Source of the DNA: Vanessa cardui
Lineage: Eukaryota > Arthropoda > Insecta > Lepidoptera > Nymphalidae
Assembly: GCF_905220365.1 (NCBI RefSeq)
Contig: NC_061127.1
Location: forward strand, 4,216,001-4,280,000
Length of the DNA stretch: 64,000 bases
Direction of reading: 5' to 3'
Shown: positions 35,906-47,565 of the stretch, one piece after another
Layout of the letters: the number at the start of each line of letters is the position of its first letter
Position numbering within the stretch: the first letter of the stretch is position 1
The notes under the pieces: generated by a model
Seen by the model: the letters and a program-made list of their open reading frames with translations, nothing else
What the model was told of the DNA's origin: nothing
Databases searched by the model: none
Made by a program: the position numbers and the translations under genes

Positions 35906-36224
35906 ACAAACAAACAACAGCCTGTAAATTCCCACTGCTGGGTTAAAGGCCTCCTCTCCCTCTTGAGGAGAAATTTTTTGGAACATATTACACCACGCTG
36001 TTCCAATGCGGGTTGGTGGAATGCACATGTGGCAGAATTTCTATGAAATTTGTCACAGGTTTCCTCACGATGTTTTCATTCACCACTGAGCACGAGATGA
36101 ATTATAAAGACAAATTAACCACATGAAACAGCGGTGCTTGCCTGGGTTTGAACCCACAATCATCGGTTAAGATGCACGCGTTCTAACCACTGGGCCATCT
36201 CGACTCACCACTGGGCCATCTCGA
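35906..36224 (-). mobile_element. Full-length SINE, minus, with duplicated head
   Basis: On the minus strand it runs from GAGTCGAGATGGCCCAGTGG through GGGTTCAAACCCAGGCAAGC to an AACAACAGCC-complement tail with GTTTGTTTGTTT. The head motif GATGGCCCAGTGG is present twice in tandem (36185-36203 and 36208-36224). Confidence 0.9.
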
Positions 36225-36953
36225 TCAATTAATTACAATAATAATATAAATTATGATATTGAACCAAATGTCATAACACCGTATGAAGGCTAAGCTTACT
36301 CTCGTAACACAACATTAAACTTTAATTTAATACAAGACACCGAAAATCTAAATGGCGGGTGGTCTGTTTTGCATCTATTCATTTTAAATATAAATTTTAT
36401 CAATTATATTATGTCTATGTGAATTAAGTTATTTCTTGCGTTATTGTTGAATATGTACTTTAAAGAATGACGTAAAAAACCGAAATATGGACAAAAAGGC
36501 ACCTAAATTAAATGTGTAGCTTAAAACAAAGGGAGTATTTTATTATAAAATGAAAACAAATGTCAATAAATCTGAATATAAGAAAAGTCTGTTTACATTA
36601 CGCATATATGTATTCGTCAATTATGCGTACAATCCCAAATTCGTCCTTACAAAAGTTACGAATAATTTATATATTATTTTCAAACATTTCTAAAAAATTT
36701 CGTCGCGTATAAAACTGCGAAATATTTTCACGTGAGGTTAAAATTTGAAACAGTTTTTGTTTGTCTAATTAGCGAAGTAATTATTTTGTTACGTTGGATT
36801 AAGACCAGCGGGTATAGGGCTGGGTAAATTAACAAAAATATTTAATAGACTTGTTATGAAACTCATAAAATAATCGTGTTCATATTCGCAAAATTAATTA
36901 CCCTACATAGATATGATAATTTAAAAAAATATTATTGATAAATTATTGTATTC

Positions 36954-37294
36954 TAAAATGCATGCATCATGCAGAGCTGAGATGACCCAGTGGTTAGAAC
37001 TAGGGCATGTTTATCGATGATTTCGGGTTCAATCCCACGCAAGCACCATTATATATATATGTGCTTAATTTGTGTTTATAATTCATCTCGTGCTTGGCGG
37101 TGAAGGAAAATATCGCGAGGAAACCTGCATGTGTCTAACTTCATCGAAATTCTGCCACAAGTGTATTCTACCAACCCGCATTGGAACAGCGTGGTGGATT
37201 ATGTTCCAAACCCTCTCCATAATGGAAGAGGAGGCCATAGCCCAACAGTTGGTAATTTACAGGCTGTTACTTTACTTTACTTTTTAAAATGCAT
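36954..37294 (+). mobile_element. Full-length SINE, TTTAC-tail subfamily
   Basis: Target duplication TAAAATGCAT at 36954-36963 and 37285-37294. Head GAGCTGAGATGACCCAGTGG, B-box-like GGGTTCAATCCC, tail TTACTTTACTTTACTTTTT. Confidence 0.9.
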
Positions 37295-39365
37295 AATTAG
37301 ATCTTCAAACAGCTTAAATTAGGATCATTCGGAACAAAAATTTGATATATTTGATAATATATACATCCAAATCCTTCCATCCAAATCCTAAGTCGATTAA
37401 AATATTATTAGTTATTCGTGTAGTATAATACTCGATATAAAATACATATAATTTTGTCTCTATGTAATTGGGATGGAGAATACAACACTAACTAGAACGA
37501 CTAGTTTCACCAAACTTCTATGATATAAGTAAATATATTATTACTATTAAATATATTATTAATTTAAAAAGAACATTAAATATTCGTTATAAACGAGCTG
37601 CTCTGAAGGCTTCAGGCTCATAAACGTTACGTTACTTCTACGCTCTCGTGGGTCGCGTGAAAATTTATTAAGTCTAAAACCTTTCATCGTATAAAAAGCG
37701 TTATTCTATTATATTTTTGTTGACGTTCTCTTGAAATTGAATAAAAATAAATTTCAAGAAAATTCTAGGCTCTTGGGCACAAGAGAATATGGGCTCCGGT
37801 GACGGAATTTATTTCTTATGTCGCCCTTTGCCCCTCCTCCGTTACCTCGCAGGGCGTTACAACAGCAACATTGTGAAAAATTACTTTGTAAGCTTTTCAG
37901 GTACCGCTTGACAACGGGAGCCCCGTATAAAATCATTTTTACGTATTCCACATAAGTTTACCCAAATAAAGTCATGAATATATTTAATGTGTTATGAAGC
38001 ATTTTTGTGGCACCATACTAAAAGTACATATTGGTAAAATATCAATTATATTGAACCTAAATTTTTTCAGAAAAATCAAAAGATAACTGTAAAGTAATAT
38101 AATCTAAACATTTCTCTGACAAAGAAAGTGTTTTACGTTTCGTATCAAATATTTTCCGTAACGAGAAGAAAATACTTAATACTTTATGTTGTAACATTTA
38201 ACTTAATTGTTTTGTAAGATCTCTTTATCATACTTTACATAATGTCTTAACGTTTTAAATTACTCGGAAATACTTCAATGGAAGACGTTTCTCGAGAATA
38301 AATTTCACAAATGATAGAATAATCGTGTTCTAACTTTTAACGTTTTGTAGGTAGCATATAAGATTGTAGTCCTGGGCACAAAAAAACACTTCTGATGGAA
38401 AGAAAAAGAAATTATTAATAGCGGTCCGAAGATTGCAAGTGTGTTTCAAGCCTTGTGGGTTGAATACTGGTAAATATTTGGATTAATGCTTTGGTTCAGC
38501 GCATAAGTCTGATGTTATTAAATTAGCATTTTATCGGATTATGAAAGAGTTCAGCTGCGTTTGGTCACATAACTGTGCACTACATTATATCTTGCGTAAT
38601 GTGGTATTCTCCGTTGAGAATGGCCAACATAAAATGGCCGAAAATAATGAAATTGGGATAGGGTTGGAGGATGATGATGAATTGCACTCTAGCTACTCCC
38701 AGTTAATCCATATAAACCAGAGATAACCTAAGGATGTTTTTGTGAATACAAAATTCACTTAGCTTGGCTATCCCTTTTCGCAAAATTTTCCCCATAGACG
38801 TGTTTACGTAAAATACAGTAAGTAGGTGGGCAAGAAGCCCAACTAATGCTCATTCTACTATAACTATTGAGATAAACATACGAAATAATCTGTGCCAACT
38901 CGGTGTAAATAAAAGCCACATAAAAAAGTTAAACACCTATATATCTTTAAAAAACAGTTTTTAAATTATGTGTTTTTTTTTATTTACAGTCACTATCACA
39001 ATCGATATTATTAGATTACTAATTATTATACATTGTTGACTGTAGCCTGTAGTCTGAAGATAAGAAGAGGAAATATTAAAAAAAGTAGTAATTCCTTATT
39101 ATTTGTTAACGTTACGAACTAAACGTCAAAATGAATGGCAAATATATATTTATCGAAAGCAGCTTCAACTGTCATAAATATAAAAAGTTTCCGTATTTCG
39201 TATCAGACATTTACATAGTACCGGATACAAAAGCATTCGTACGTCCCAACTGCGGAACACCTTTACAAATATCCTTTTCAGTTAAAGTAAACTATTTTAA
39301 GATACGATCTTGAAAAGGCTTTGAACACGAAGTATAAAAGAAATGTTCTTTTAAACACAGCTTAC
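37295..39365. other. Intron sequence without an assigned feature
   Basis: Right part of the 13.7-kb intron of the four-TM gene. A moderately GC-richer patch at about 37760-37930 has a 65-codon minus-strand frame with four adjacent cysteines. It has no recognisable domain or good splice context, so I leave it unassigned. The rest is AT-rich with nothing I can name. Confidence 0.35.
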
Positions 39366-39504
39366 CTTAACAACTTTCTCATCCAAGAGCCACTGCAGTG
39401 CAGTATTGGAAGCATTTGCGAGCGCCGCGAGAGCTGCCTTCTCCCACGACACGTGCTCCCAGTGCTCTGTCATGATGGCAGCGCAGAGCATAGCAGTGGA
39501 GCAA
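39366..39504 (-). CDS. Upstream exon of the four-TM claudin/calcium-channel-gamma superfamily gene
   Basis: A 139-base exon with acceptor TTTCTTGTCATAG and donor AAG|GTAAGC. It encodes 46 residues: the end of transmembrane segment 1 (CSTAMLCAAIM), then TEHWEHVSWEKA, matching the tryptophan-containing start of the first extracellular loop, and NAS, a possible glycosylation site. It leaves in phase 0, and the exon at 25534-25621 enters in phase 0, so the joined loop reads ...DEKVVK/IGDSHSRKGGG...GGIWTMC. The exon is much GC-richer than its surroundings, as expected for conserved coding sequence. The in-frame upstream initiator is TTG only, so a further 5' exon (entering phase 2) must exist. I did not find it in this window. 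Confidence 0.72.
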
Positions 39505-39964
39505 CTATGACAAGAAATTAGTATTGCAATAGTCAATTTTAATTGCCAATGGCTTTAAAAGTCCAAGGATCTCAGACACAAGTGATATTTTAGGAATACT
39601 TTTTTAGGATTTTTTTAATATATAACTTATACATTATAAATCTACCCTATATTTTTCTCAGTTACAATTCTTGAATCGGTTCATTAGAGTTTTGTATTTT
39701 GTACATTATTAGAATAATTGCTGCCGTATGTGCAAGAGAAAGGGAAGCAAGACTGTCGCCGTAACGCGTTACGTAACTAAGCGGTTTATCCTCCCATAAG
39801 AAGTTATCACTTTAAAATATCGTTTCGTACGTCTCATCAATCACAGATGTTTGTAAAATAATTAGCAAAATTAATATTATGTAACAAAATAAATGCAAAG
39901 AGATCCGCACATTGATAAATACGAGTAGATATATCGCTATTTTCTTTACAAAATAAAATTCTGT

Positions 39965-40162
39965 ATGGAAAATTGCTATGAAGTCATCAACGAGAGTGGT
40001 TGCTGCAGAGAATATGCAACACTGGAGTATTGCTTAAATTTAAGAAATTTATTCGAGTGTATTGTACAGAGAAATGATAAAGATTCTCGGAATATAATGC
40101 AACACCTCGGTACCTTGGAAGTGTATTGTAAGGAACTTGAATGCAATTTCAAAGAAGCGTAG
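39965..40162 (+). CDS. Possible small cysteine-rich coding exon or ORF, unknown function
   Basis: 65 codons from ATG to TAG with seven cysteines (one CC pair) and a mixed charged composition (ESGCCREYATLEYCLNLRNL, GTLEVYCKELECNF). Composition looks protein-like rather than random AT-rich translation. There is no signal peptide and no family I can name. The frame stays open about 27 bases upstream of the ATG. It could be one exon of an unseen plus-strand gene, a decayed gene or chance. Confidence 0.3.
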   Translation: MENCYEVINESGCCREYATLEYCLNLRNLFECIVQRNDKDSRNIMQHLGTLEVYCKELECNFKEA

Positions 40163-40269
40163 CGTAAATTGAAACAAAACAAAACGTTTGTACCTACATA
40201 TACATATGTTGTGTCTGTTTCATGCGCGTGCTCGTTCAATAACGAGACACATTTTGTTAACTAAGATAC

Positions 40270-40513
40270 AGTAACAGCTAAGGCTAAGGCCTACTGTACC
40301 TTTGAGGAGAAGGTTTAAACATATTCCACCACGCTGTTCCAAAGCGGATTGAAGGAATACACATGTGGCAGAATGTCGATAAAATTAGACACATGCAGGT
40401 TTCCTCACGATGTTTTCCTTTACCGCCTAGCACGAGATGAATTATAAATCCCGATATCCCGATTACCGAAATCATCGGTTAAGATGCAGCGTTCTAACCA
40501 CTGGGCCATCTCA
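40270..40513 (-). mobile_element. Diverged SINE, minus, internally deleted
   Basis: Minus strand reads GAGATGGCCCAGTGGTTAG, then CATCTTAACCGATGATTTCGG, loses the part between the B box and GTGCTAGGCGGTAAAGG, and ends at the AGGCCTTAGCC core. No GTT or TTTAC tail remains. Confidence 0.85.
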
Positions 40514-40827
40514 ATAAAATAATAAAATTGTATTCCGAGGATAGCGTTTTAAAGAATAACAGAAAGTGCTTGCAATGCACAATTTGATTCATTTTACATA
40601 ATCATGTTAAAGTAATTTTAAGCTGCGAATTCACGTTTTAGGGGTTGGTTATCAAGCAGTGAATGAACAAGTATTAGACAGACAGACACTTTCGCATTCA
40701 TAATATCAGTATGTATGTTAAGCTGGTTCCAATTGTTTGGATTGTGTTTATACCGACAACCTGGAAAATCGACAAGTAGTAACTCCTCGTATTATGATCC
40801 ATGTTAACTGCCTAATATGATTCATTT

Positions 40828-41122
40828 CTTTTTTTTATGCTCTAGGTTGGCAGACGAGCATATGTGCCACCTGATGGTAAGTGGTCACCATCCCCCATAG
40901 ACAATGACGCTGTAAGAAATATTATCTATTCTTTACATCGTCAATGTGCGACCAACCTTGGGAACTAAGATGTTATGTCCCTTGTGCCTGTAGTTACACT
41001 GGCTCACTCACCCTTCAAACCGTAACACAACAATACTGAGTACTGTTATTTGGCGGAAGAATAACTGATGAGTGGGTGGTACCTACCCAGACGGGCGAGC
41101 ACAAAGTCCTATCATCAAGAAT
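40828..41122 (-). repeat. Family B repeat, minus, nearly complete
   Basis: T run, CTAGGTTGGCAGACGAGCAT, CACTGGCTCACTCACCCTTC, then GGTGGTACCTACCCAGACGG and a decayed CAAAGTCCTATCATCAAG end. Matches the reverse complement of the copy in UTP20 intron 11. Confidence 0.85.
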
Positions 41123-41535
41123 ATCTGATATTTCTTTGACAAAAGTCTGAAATGTATTAGTACACAAAGCGCCTAAGCAATTAAAGCTTTTTCTCTGGTT
41201 ACGTTCACGTAATAAGTTATGTCTTCATACTATAGCATACGGCATTACTTTATGTCTCTTTTTAAGCGTATTGTAACGTGTCATCATGTGCAATTCATAT
41301 CAATCGTATGGGTATATTTTAATATGACTGTCACGCCAAGCGATCTCTCCGACTGGTATATAACACGTTATAATACATACGCCTTATCGCTTTTCTTTTA
41401 TTTACATTTTCTTACCAATCACGAACTTAGAATGGATGATATATTAACTTGTCGAAATTGCTATATGCAAGAGTTTGTACTTCTGGCAGTTTCATTTAAT
41501 CTCATTTAAATAACAGGAAATATGAATATGTACTA

Positions 41536-41812
41536 ATGTTTGATATAACCACAACAGCCTGTAAATTTTCCACTGCTGAGCTAAGGCCTCCTCTCCCTTT
41601 GATGAGAAGGTTCAGAATATATTCCATGACCCTACACATCTAGCAGAATTTCTATGAAATTAGCCACATGCAGATTTCCTCATGATGTTTTCCTTTAGCG
41701 CCACAAATTAGGCATATGAATATTCAGTGGTGCTTACCTGGATTTGAACCCGATCATCGGTTAAGATGTACGCGTTCTAACCACTGAGCTATCTTGGCTC
41801 ATATGTTTGATA
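41536..41812 (-). mobile_element. SINE, minus, with target duplication
   Basis: ATGTTTGATA at 41536-41545 and 41803-41812 surrounds a copy reading on the minus strand from GAGCCAAGATAGCTCAGTGG to the AGGCTGTTGTGG end. The tail is very short. Confidence 0.85.
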
Positions 41813-42221
41813 CAAGTAAGTTTAATTTGTAATAAATTTTAAATTAATTTGTTTTTGTGAATATGCCGATGGTATTTTAAATAAATAAACAAACACAAGC
41901 CGCATTGACGAAAATAAAAAAGGCAAGAAGAAATACGAGGACAGCATGGAGTTGTTTCTTACAGACTACATTTGACCTTTTTTATATCTTGATTGGAGCC
42001 TTCTGTTCCTTAAAGATCGTAAAACCCGTCGAATAGACACTTTCGGTAAAATTACTCGCTGTCTGTTTCCCAACATCGTTTTGATGTCACTTAAATATAA
42101 ATCAGGCGTTTTGCACGACACACTATTCCATTGTTTTCTATTGACATTGTGACAGAAATGTTACATTATTGTTAGCAATTTTAGAAAAAAAAAAACAAAT
42201 TATCATTATGTTTCTTTTGGA

Positions 42222-42395
42222 CTAGTAGTTTCCCGCAACTTCGTTCGAGTTTTAGGGTGTTGGCTGTCATGTGTTGGGCAAAAAAGTAGCTTATGCCTTT
42301 CTTGGAGTTCAAGTTTGCTTCATTACAAATCTCATCAAACTCAGGTCAGCGGTTTGGTCGTGAAAGAACGACAGACATACGTTTATAATATGAAT
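42222..42395 (+). repeat. Dispersed repeat (family F), CTAGTAGTTTCCCGCAACTTCG start
   Basis: Shares TTGGCTGTCATGTGTTGGGC, AAAAAAGTAGC and GAGTTCAAGTTTG with 57806-57915. It ends in TGAAAGAACGACAGACATAC and TTATAATATGAATGTAGA, which are common in lepidopteran dispersed repeats. Class is not established. Confidence 0.6.
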
Positions 42396-43134
42396 GTAGA
42401 TTATTTATTTAACCTAACAAATATTGAGTAAAGGTTTAGTAAGACGAGAAACGTAAACATAGATTGCGGGCTTAAATCCGAAAAAGAATGTTTAAATCTT
42501 TGAATTGTTTTAATGTTAATCTTCTGTTCAGCTGTGAAAGAAAACGCCTTGAAATAATCTACACGTGTCAGATGTTCCTTGCCAAATATACACCAAAAAC
42601 CTGCAATCTTGCCAATCCCCTGCAGCTTGCTGGAATATTCTTATATTTTTCTTTAAAGATCAAGGGATATGGATAAGATTTTGTGGAGTTAAAAGAGACG
42701 CTTATTGTAAACGTGTATTAAGACGAGATAAATTAAGCATATGATACAAAATTGGAATTAAAAATAGTGACACATTAAGTGTCTTTTAAACAGAAATTTG
42801 CCGAGGTTTTGGAGGCAAAAGTCAATTCACACATAGTAAAAGAATGGTTTCAATTTTTCCAAATCGATATGTCGTTATTAACTGCTATTACATTCTTTTC
42901 CTCTTTCGCCATCATTTTCTCTCTCCATTCAACGTCAACACAATGATAATATAAGATACTTTTGAAAATATTTTTATGATATAATCAAAAAGATTCAATT
43001 AAAAACAGCGTAAAGCGTCCTTAAAAAATAAATTTTCCCAGGTTCTGAAACAAAGGCAATTCACACAATAAGACTGTTTTCAATTTATTCAATTCAATAT
43101 GTCGTTATTAACTGCTATTGACTTCTTTTTTTCT

Positions 43135-43412
43135 TTCTTTTTTTATGATATAGTTTGACGGACGAGCATATGGGCCACCTAATGGTAAGTGGTCACCATC
43201 ACCACAATGACGCTGTAAGAAATATTACAATTCCTTACTTCGTCAGTCGTCAATGTGCTACCAACCTTGGGAACTAAGATGTCATGTCCCTTGTGCCTGT
43301 AGTTACACTGTCTCACTTACCCTTCAAACCGGAACAGAACAATACTGAGTACTGTTATTTGGCGGTAGAATAACTGATGAGTGGGTGGTACCTATCCAGA
43401 CAAAGACCTAAC
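43135..43412 (-). repeat. Family B repeat, minus
   Basis: Starts TTTGACGGACGAGCATATGG and includes the usual CTTCAAACCGGAACAGAACA and GAGTGGGTGGTACCTATCCA segments. A 30-base scrap of the family C LINE tail (TTTCGGTGGTAGCTTCACTT) follows at 43423-43452. Confidence 0.82.
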
Positions 43413-43454
43413 ATAAAGGTTTCGGTGGTAGCTTCACTTAATATAGTTGATTTG

Positions 43455-44450
43455 GGGGAAGGTTGCTATGATTGGACCAATAAACTTTATGACATCATAT
43501 CTCATGAAATATCATCGACAAACGGAATCCAAATGTTGTAATGTAATGCTATTTATGTTAATTAATCATATATAAATTATTGGCAATGTAAGTTGGAAGA
43601 TTTTAAAAATATACTAAAATAAGTTTTTAATGAGAAGTTGCTTTCTTTGGACCAGAGTTACCTTGAATGGACCACTAAGTTGCCATCATTGGACTTAGAA
43701 ACATTTGTATTAAAGGTCCAATGAAGGTGACTCAAATGAAATACAAAATAAGAATTACTTTTTGATTCAAAAGTTTTTATAATAATCATATACATTTTTT
43801 TCTTTGTAAAAAAATATTATAACTATCTGTTTAGGAACTTTTCACGAGAGCAACAATTGTTATGCATTATTATAATGACTGATAACAATGACTTTAATTT
43901 CGAGTAGGGACTCTCATAGACGAAAAAAATCATATTTGTTTAATTTCGCTCAAATTTTCATACGGAAAATTCATACAGACAAAAACATTTCTTAGAATTC
44001 TACTATGTGAAAATAAGTAATTCGATAAGTTTCTTTGATTGGACCGGTCCAATAATGGCGTCACCATAGTGGTCCATTGATGGCAAATAGGTATATCAAC
44101 AGAACGAAAGCGGGTATTTATAAATATGTTAAATAAGGTAAAAAACCTCATCATCTCTGTAAGAGCAGATAAATTTGCTATCATAATCTATTACAATCAT
44201 CAAACATTAATAAATACAATGCTATTTACATCAGTTTGTTGACGGCTCGGTTTTTATATCATGGTCGCCGCTGACACAGGTGTAAGCATTACTACTTGCC
44301 ACACGTCGCAAGCGCAATGAGGTTTGGCGGGTGGGCAACGGGTGCGGTACTGTTGCCTAGCATCGTATTGAAGTGGTCATATCAAGCATAGTTTTTGAAA
44401 GAATTAGGCGGTCCAATGAAAGAGCCGGTCCAATGATAGCAACCTTCCCC
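43455..44450. mobile_element. About 1-kb inverted-repeat element rich in GGTCCAAT motifs
   Basis: The 24-base ends GGGGAAGGTTGCTATGATTG... (43455-43478) and the reverse complement of 44427-44450 differ at one position. At least nine GGTCCA(A/T)T or TTGGACC-type motifs occur inside, including the 16-base palindrome ATTGGACCGGTCCAAT at 44038-44053 and GTGGTCCATTGATGGCAA. There is no transposase-like open frame; the 84-codon frame at 43930-44184 shows no family. It is probably a non-autonomous DNA transposon. A duplication of the target is not clear (TTGATTT on the left against TGATTAT on the right). Confidence 0.75.
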
Positions 44451-45114
44451 TGATTATATATTAAAAGGATATCATCCTTTTCATTCTCTATCCAACGTAA
44501 ACATCATGATACCAGATACCTTTGGAAGATATTTTTTATTTTTCTCTCATTTCGATTATACATGATTTTAAAGTATTGTTTCCTGTTGTTCGTCATCGTT
44601 TTCTGAATACTACGTAGTTTATTGCCCACGCACAGACCATTGATTATGTATGAAATGGCGCCGGCACGTCTCGTCGGAAGAGGCCAGTCTCACAATTTTA
44701 TTATTCCTCTCATAATAGCATTTTATTTCAATGGAAAATCTCATTTGCAAAGTGGATTCCGCCTCGACATATTTTCATCCCTTGAGGCGACTCTTGAATA
44801 CCAAGTTTTGTAGAACTAGGAAGTTTTTCCGATAAGAGAAATAGAACGTGTTTTTTAGTATAGCACTTTTAATTTTTCGAAAATATGATTTTTGTAATGT
44901 TTGTTTGTATGTACAAGTGTATGAAAATAAAAAGCATCGATTGATTGCTTTCGTTTTTTTTTTAATCTAAAACCAAATGGTTTGTTGATTATTTTTTTTA
45001 AACTGATTTCCTAATGAACATAATTCTCAGATTCTGGAGGTTCGAATTAGTTGGTTGAGGTAATTAAATATTCGTATTTTTCATTCGATAATTCCTTAGT
45101 AGCAGGTTTGAGTT
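44451..45114. other. AT-rich DNA, nothing assigned
   Basis: No gene or clear repeat. The 63-codon frame at 44622-44813 lacks any recognisable feature. Confidence 0.35.
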
Positions 45115-45116
45115 AT

Positions 45117-45370
45117 TATTACTACATTATAAAACAAGTCTCCCGGCCGCATCTGACTGTCTGTATGTTCGCGATAAACTCCAAAACTACTGAACGGATT
45201 TTCATGCAGTTTTTACTAATAGACAGAGCGATTCGTGAGGAAGGTTTAAGTATATAATATAATTATTAAGGTTTTGTGTAAATAAGTTGAAATAAACGAC
45301 AATTGTTAAACATGTAGATAACAAGCCGGGGATTATGTACACTCGTGCGAAGCTGGGAGGGAGTGCTATG
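45117..45370 (+). repeat. Family E-related Helitron-like repeat, diverged
   Basis: Shares the TATAAAACAAGTCTCCCGGC head style, the ACTACTGAACGGATTTTCATGC module and the GATAGAGTGATT-type AGCGATTCGTGAGGAAGGTT. It ends CTCGTGCGAAGCTGGGAGGG. Confidence 0.55.
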
Positions 45371-45764
45371 ATATATACGAGATTATTGTGTTACTGTTCG
45401 AGTTAAAAATCCGTAAAGCCGTTATTATATATAATACGAACATGTATGTATATACGTTTGTAATACGAACATCCCTTGCGCGAGCTCGCTAACCTCTAAG
45501 ATTTGCCGTCGTGGCCAAAATTCGGTCAGTAGACATTATTGTATTTCAGTAACTTTTGCGGTATGCAAACATTATTGAATCAAAATGTATTTAAAATTTT
45601 AGTTTTATGTAATATTAAGTACATATTTTTTAATATTTATAAAAATATAATAATAGTTTTTAAAATAGTAATCTATTAAAGACATATTTAGTTAAAATTT
45701 TTATTTCAAAAAGTAATTTGATTAATAAAAATATTATTTTTAATATTGAAAAATAAAAATATAC

Positions 45765-45985
45765 TTTTGACTTCCACGTAGGATATAATACATACATATA
45801 TAATTGTATTTAACTGATGACTGTGTTTTTAAATGTTGAAAAAGAGTAAGTACTGATTTTCTTACTGAATCTTCTCTGTAGAATCTACTTTCTGAACCGG
45901 CGGTAGCTTCACTTAATACAGTTGTTAAATGATAATTCAAAAGTGCTTGTAAAAGCCTACTTACATAAAGTATATTTTGATTTTT
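45765..45985 (+). mobile_element. LINE 3' end fragment (family C), copy 1
   Basis: GACTTCCACGTAGGATATAA, then TTGAAAAAGAGTAAGTACTG, GAACCGGCGGTAGCTTCACT and AAAAGTGCTTGTAAAAGCC, ending TATTTTGATTTTTAAA. It matches the untranslated tail of the fragment at 55285-55760, which still has coding sequence upstream. The copy is 5'-truncated. Confidence 0.75.
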
Positions 45986-47285
45986 AAATATTAAAATTTC
46001 AGCAAACTTGCAAATGAATGGTTTGAAAAATGAAATATGTGGTAAGTATAATTTTAATATTTACGTACCCAATGTTAAGTCAAATATTTTCATCTGACTT
46101 CACTAACAGGGATACAATTTCGATAAATATATATTTAAAAAAAAACTAGTATGACGAAGTTAGCGAGTATCGTTCACTATGTAAATCAGACATGATTGAG
46201 GTCAAACGTGATCTCATTTTATATGACGAAGTGCTCGGTAGACTCGCTAGAATCCAGATATAATCAACAACTGGAATTCTAGGTCGAGTTATACACTCTT
46301 AGATAGATTAGATTCTTATATTCGCCATTTGATTAGGGTAATAGAAATCATAGGAGCTTGCAAAAGAAAGGCAATAGTTTTATTGTACATACGAGTATTA
46401 CATTTTTCATTCTTAACAAGGATTTTGGATTCAGAATGTACGTTCTATTTAAAGCTTTTTAACATTAATGATTGGTTGACTACGATTATCTAGAAGAAAT
46501 ATATATACACTATAAAGCAATAAGGCTCACTTACAATATATACAAAGTACAATCGTATGATGTGAGTGTGTATCGCTTGTAATATATTTGTGTAGTATAT
46601 TTTTCTTTGCCTATCCTATTTTTATTTTATTTTTGACTATTTCTTTATATAAATAACATACAGTGACTATGGTACACGGTAAAGTTTATAAACTTATGCT
46701 TTACTCTAATAATTTGTTGCTATTTTGTATCATGTTGAATGAATAAATAAACGTAAAACAGCTTAGTACTTCTGTATATCTATAATCATTTTCCATTTGT
46801 CCAGAACCGACACATTAATCGTATTAATAATAATTCATGTAAGCTATCCTCTATCATTTTAAATATATTACTGGATTTATTAATTAACATAAAATGTACA
46901 AAATTTTTAACACTTTTATAGAATGCGACCTTTAGTAATCCGACTAATAAAAGCGTCCGTCAGCTGAAACGACTTCACCTAGTAAACTTTTCTACAAAAG
47001 GTTAAGCGTTGATGTAATACGAATTTCTAGAATTTCTTGTTCTATATCCATTTGTATTGACTTAAATGGAACGATTTGATTAGTTAGTAAAACCGTGGAT
47101 AGAGTATTTGATACATTTTGGAACATAAATTTCAAATTCTTCTAAGTATCACGAACATTTTAAAAAAAGAAACACATCTTCCCCGCTCAAAGACGGAAAT
47201 GGAGTTAAAATGTCGCCATATTGAACATCTAGTCTAAGCTACTATAGTTCAACCATTTAAATTTACGAGGGAATTAGAGACTCAC
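45986..47285. other. AT-rich intergenic or intronic DNA, nothing assigned
   Basis: No open frame with family features and no repeat boundaries that I can define. It lies beyond the last identified exon of the four-TM gene and may still be within its 5' intron. Confidence 0.35.
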
Positions 47286-47287
47286 TT

Positions 47288-47565
47288 GGTGGGCATTGTG
47301 CAAGCCCTTCTGGGCAGGTACCTACTCATCAGATATTCTACCGCCAAATAACCGAACTTGGTATTGTTGTGTTCCGGTTTGAAGGGTGAGTTAGCCAGTG
47401 TAACTACAGGCACAAGGGACATAACATCTTAATTCCCAATCTTGATGGCGCATTGGTGATGAAAGGAATAGTTAAGGTTTCTTACAACGCCTTTGTCTAA
47501 GGGCGGTGGTGACGACTTACCATCAGGTGGCGCATATGCTCGACCGCCAATCAATAGCATGAAAA
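47288..47565 (+). repeat. Family B repeat, plus
   Basis: TTGGTGGGCATTGTGCAAGC, GGGCAGGTACCTACTCATCA, GTGTTCCGGTTTGAAGGGTG, GGCACATTG-like GGCGCATTGGTGATGAAAGG and an A-run end. The minus-strand open frame inside (47429-47701) is not a gene. Confidence 0.82.

Noticed and set aside
43930..44184. 84-codon minus-strand frame inside the inverted-repeat element
   Set aside because: Too short, no transposase motif, composition like random AT-rich sequence.
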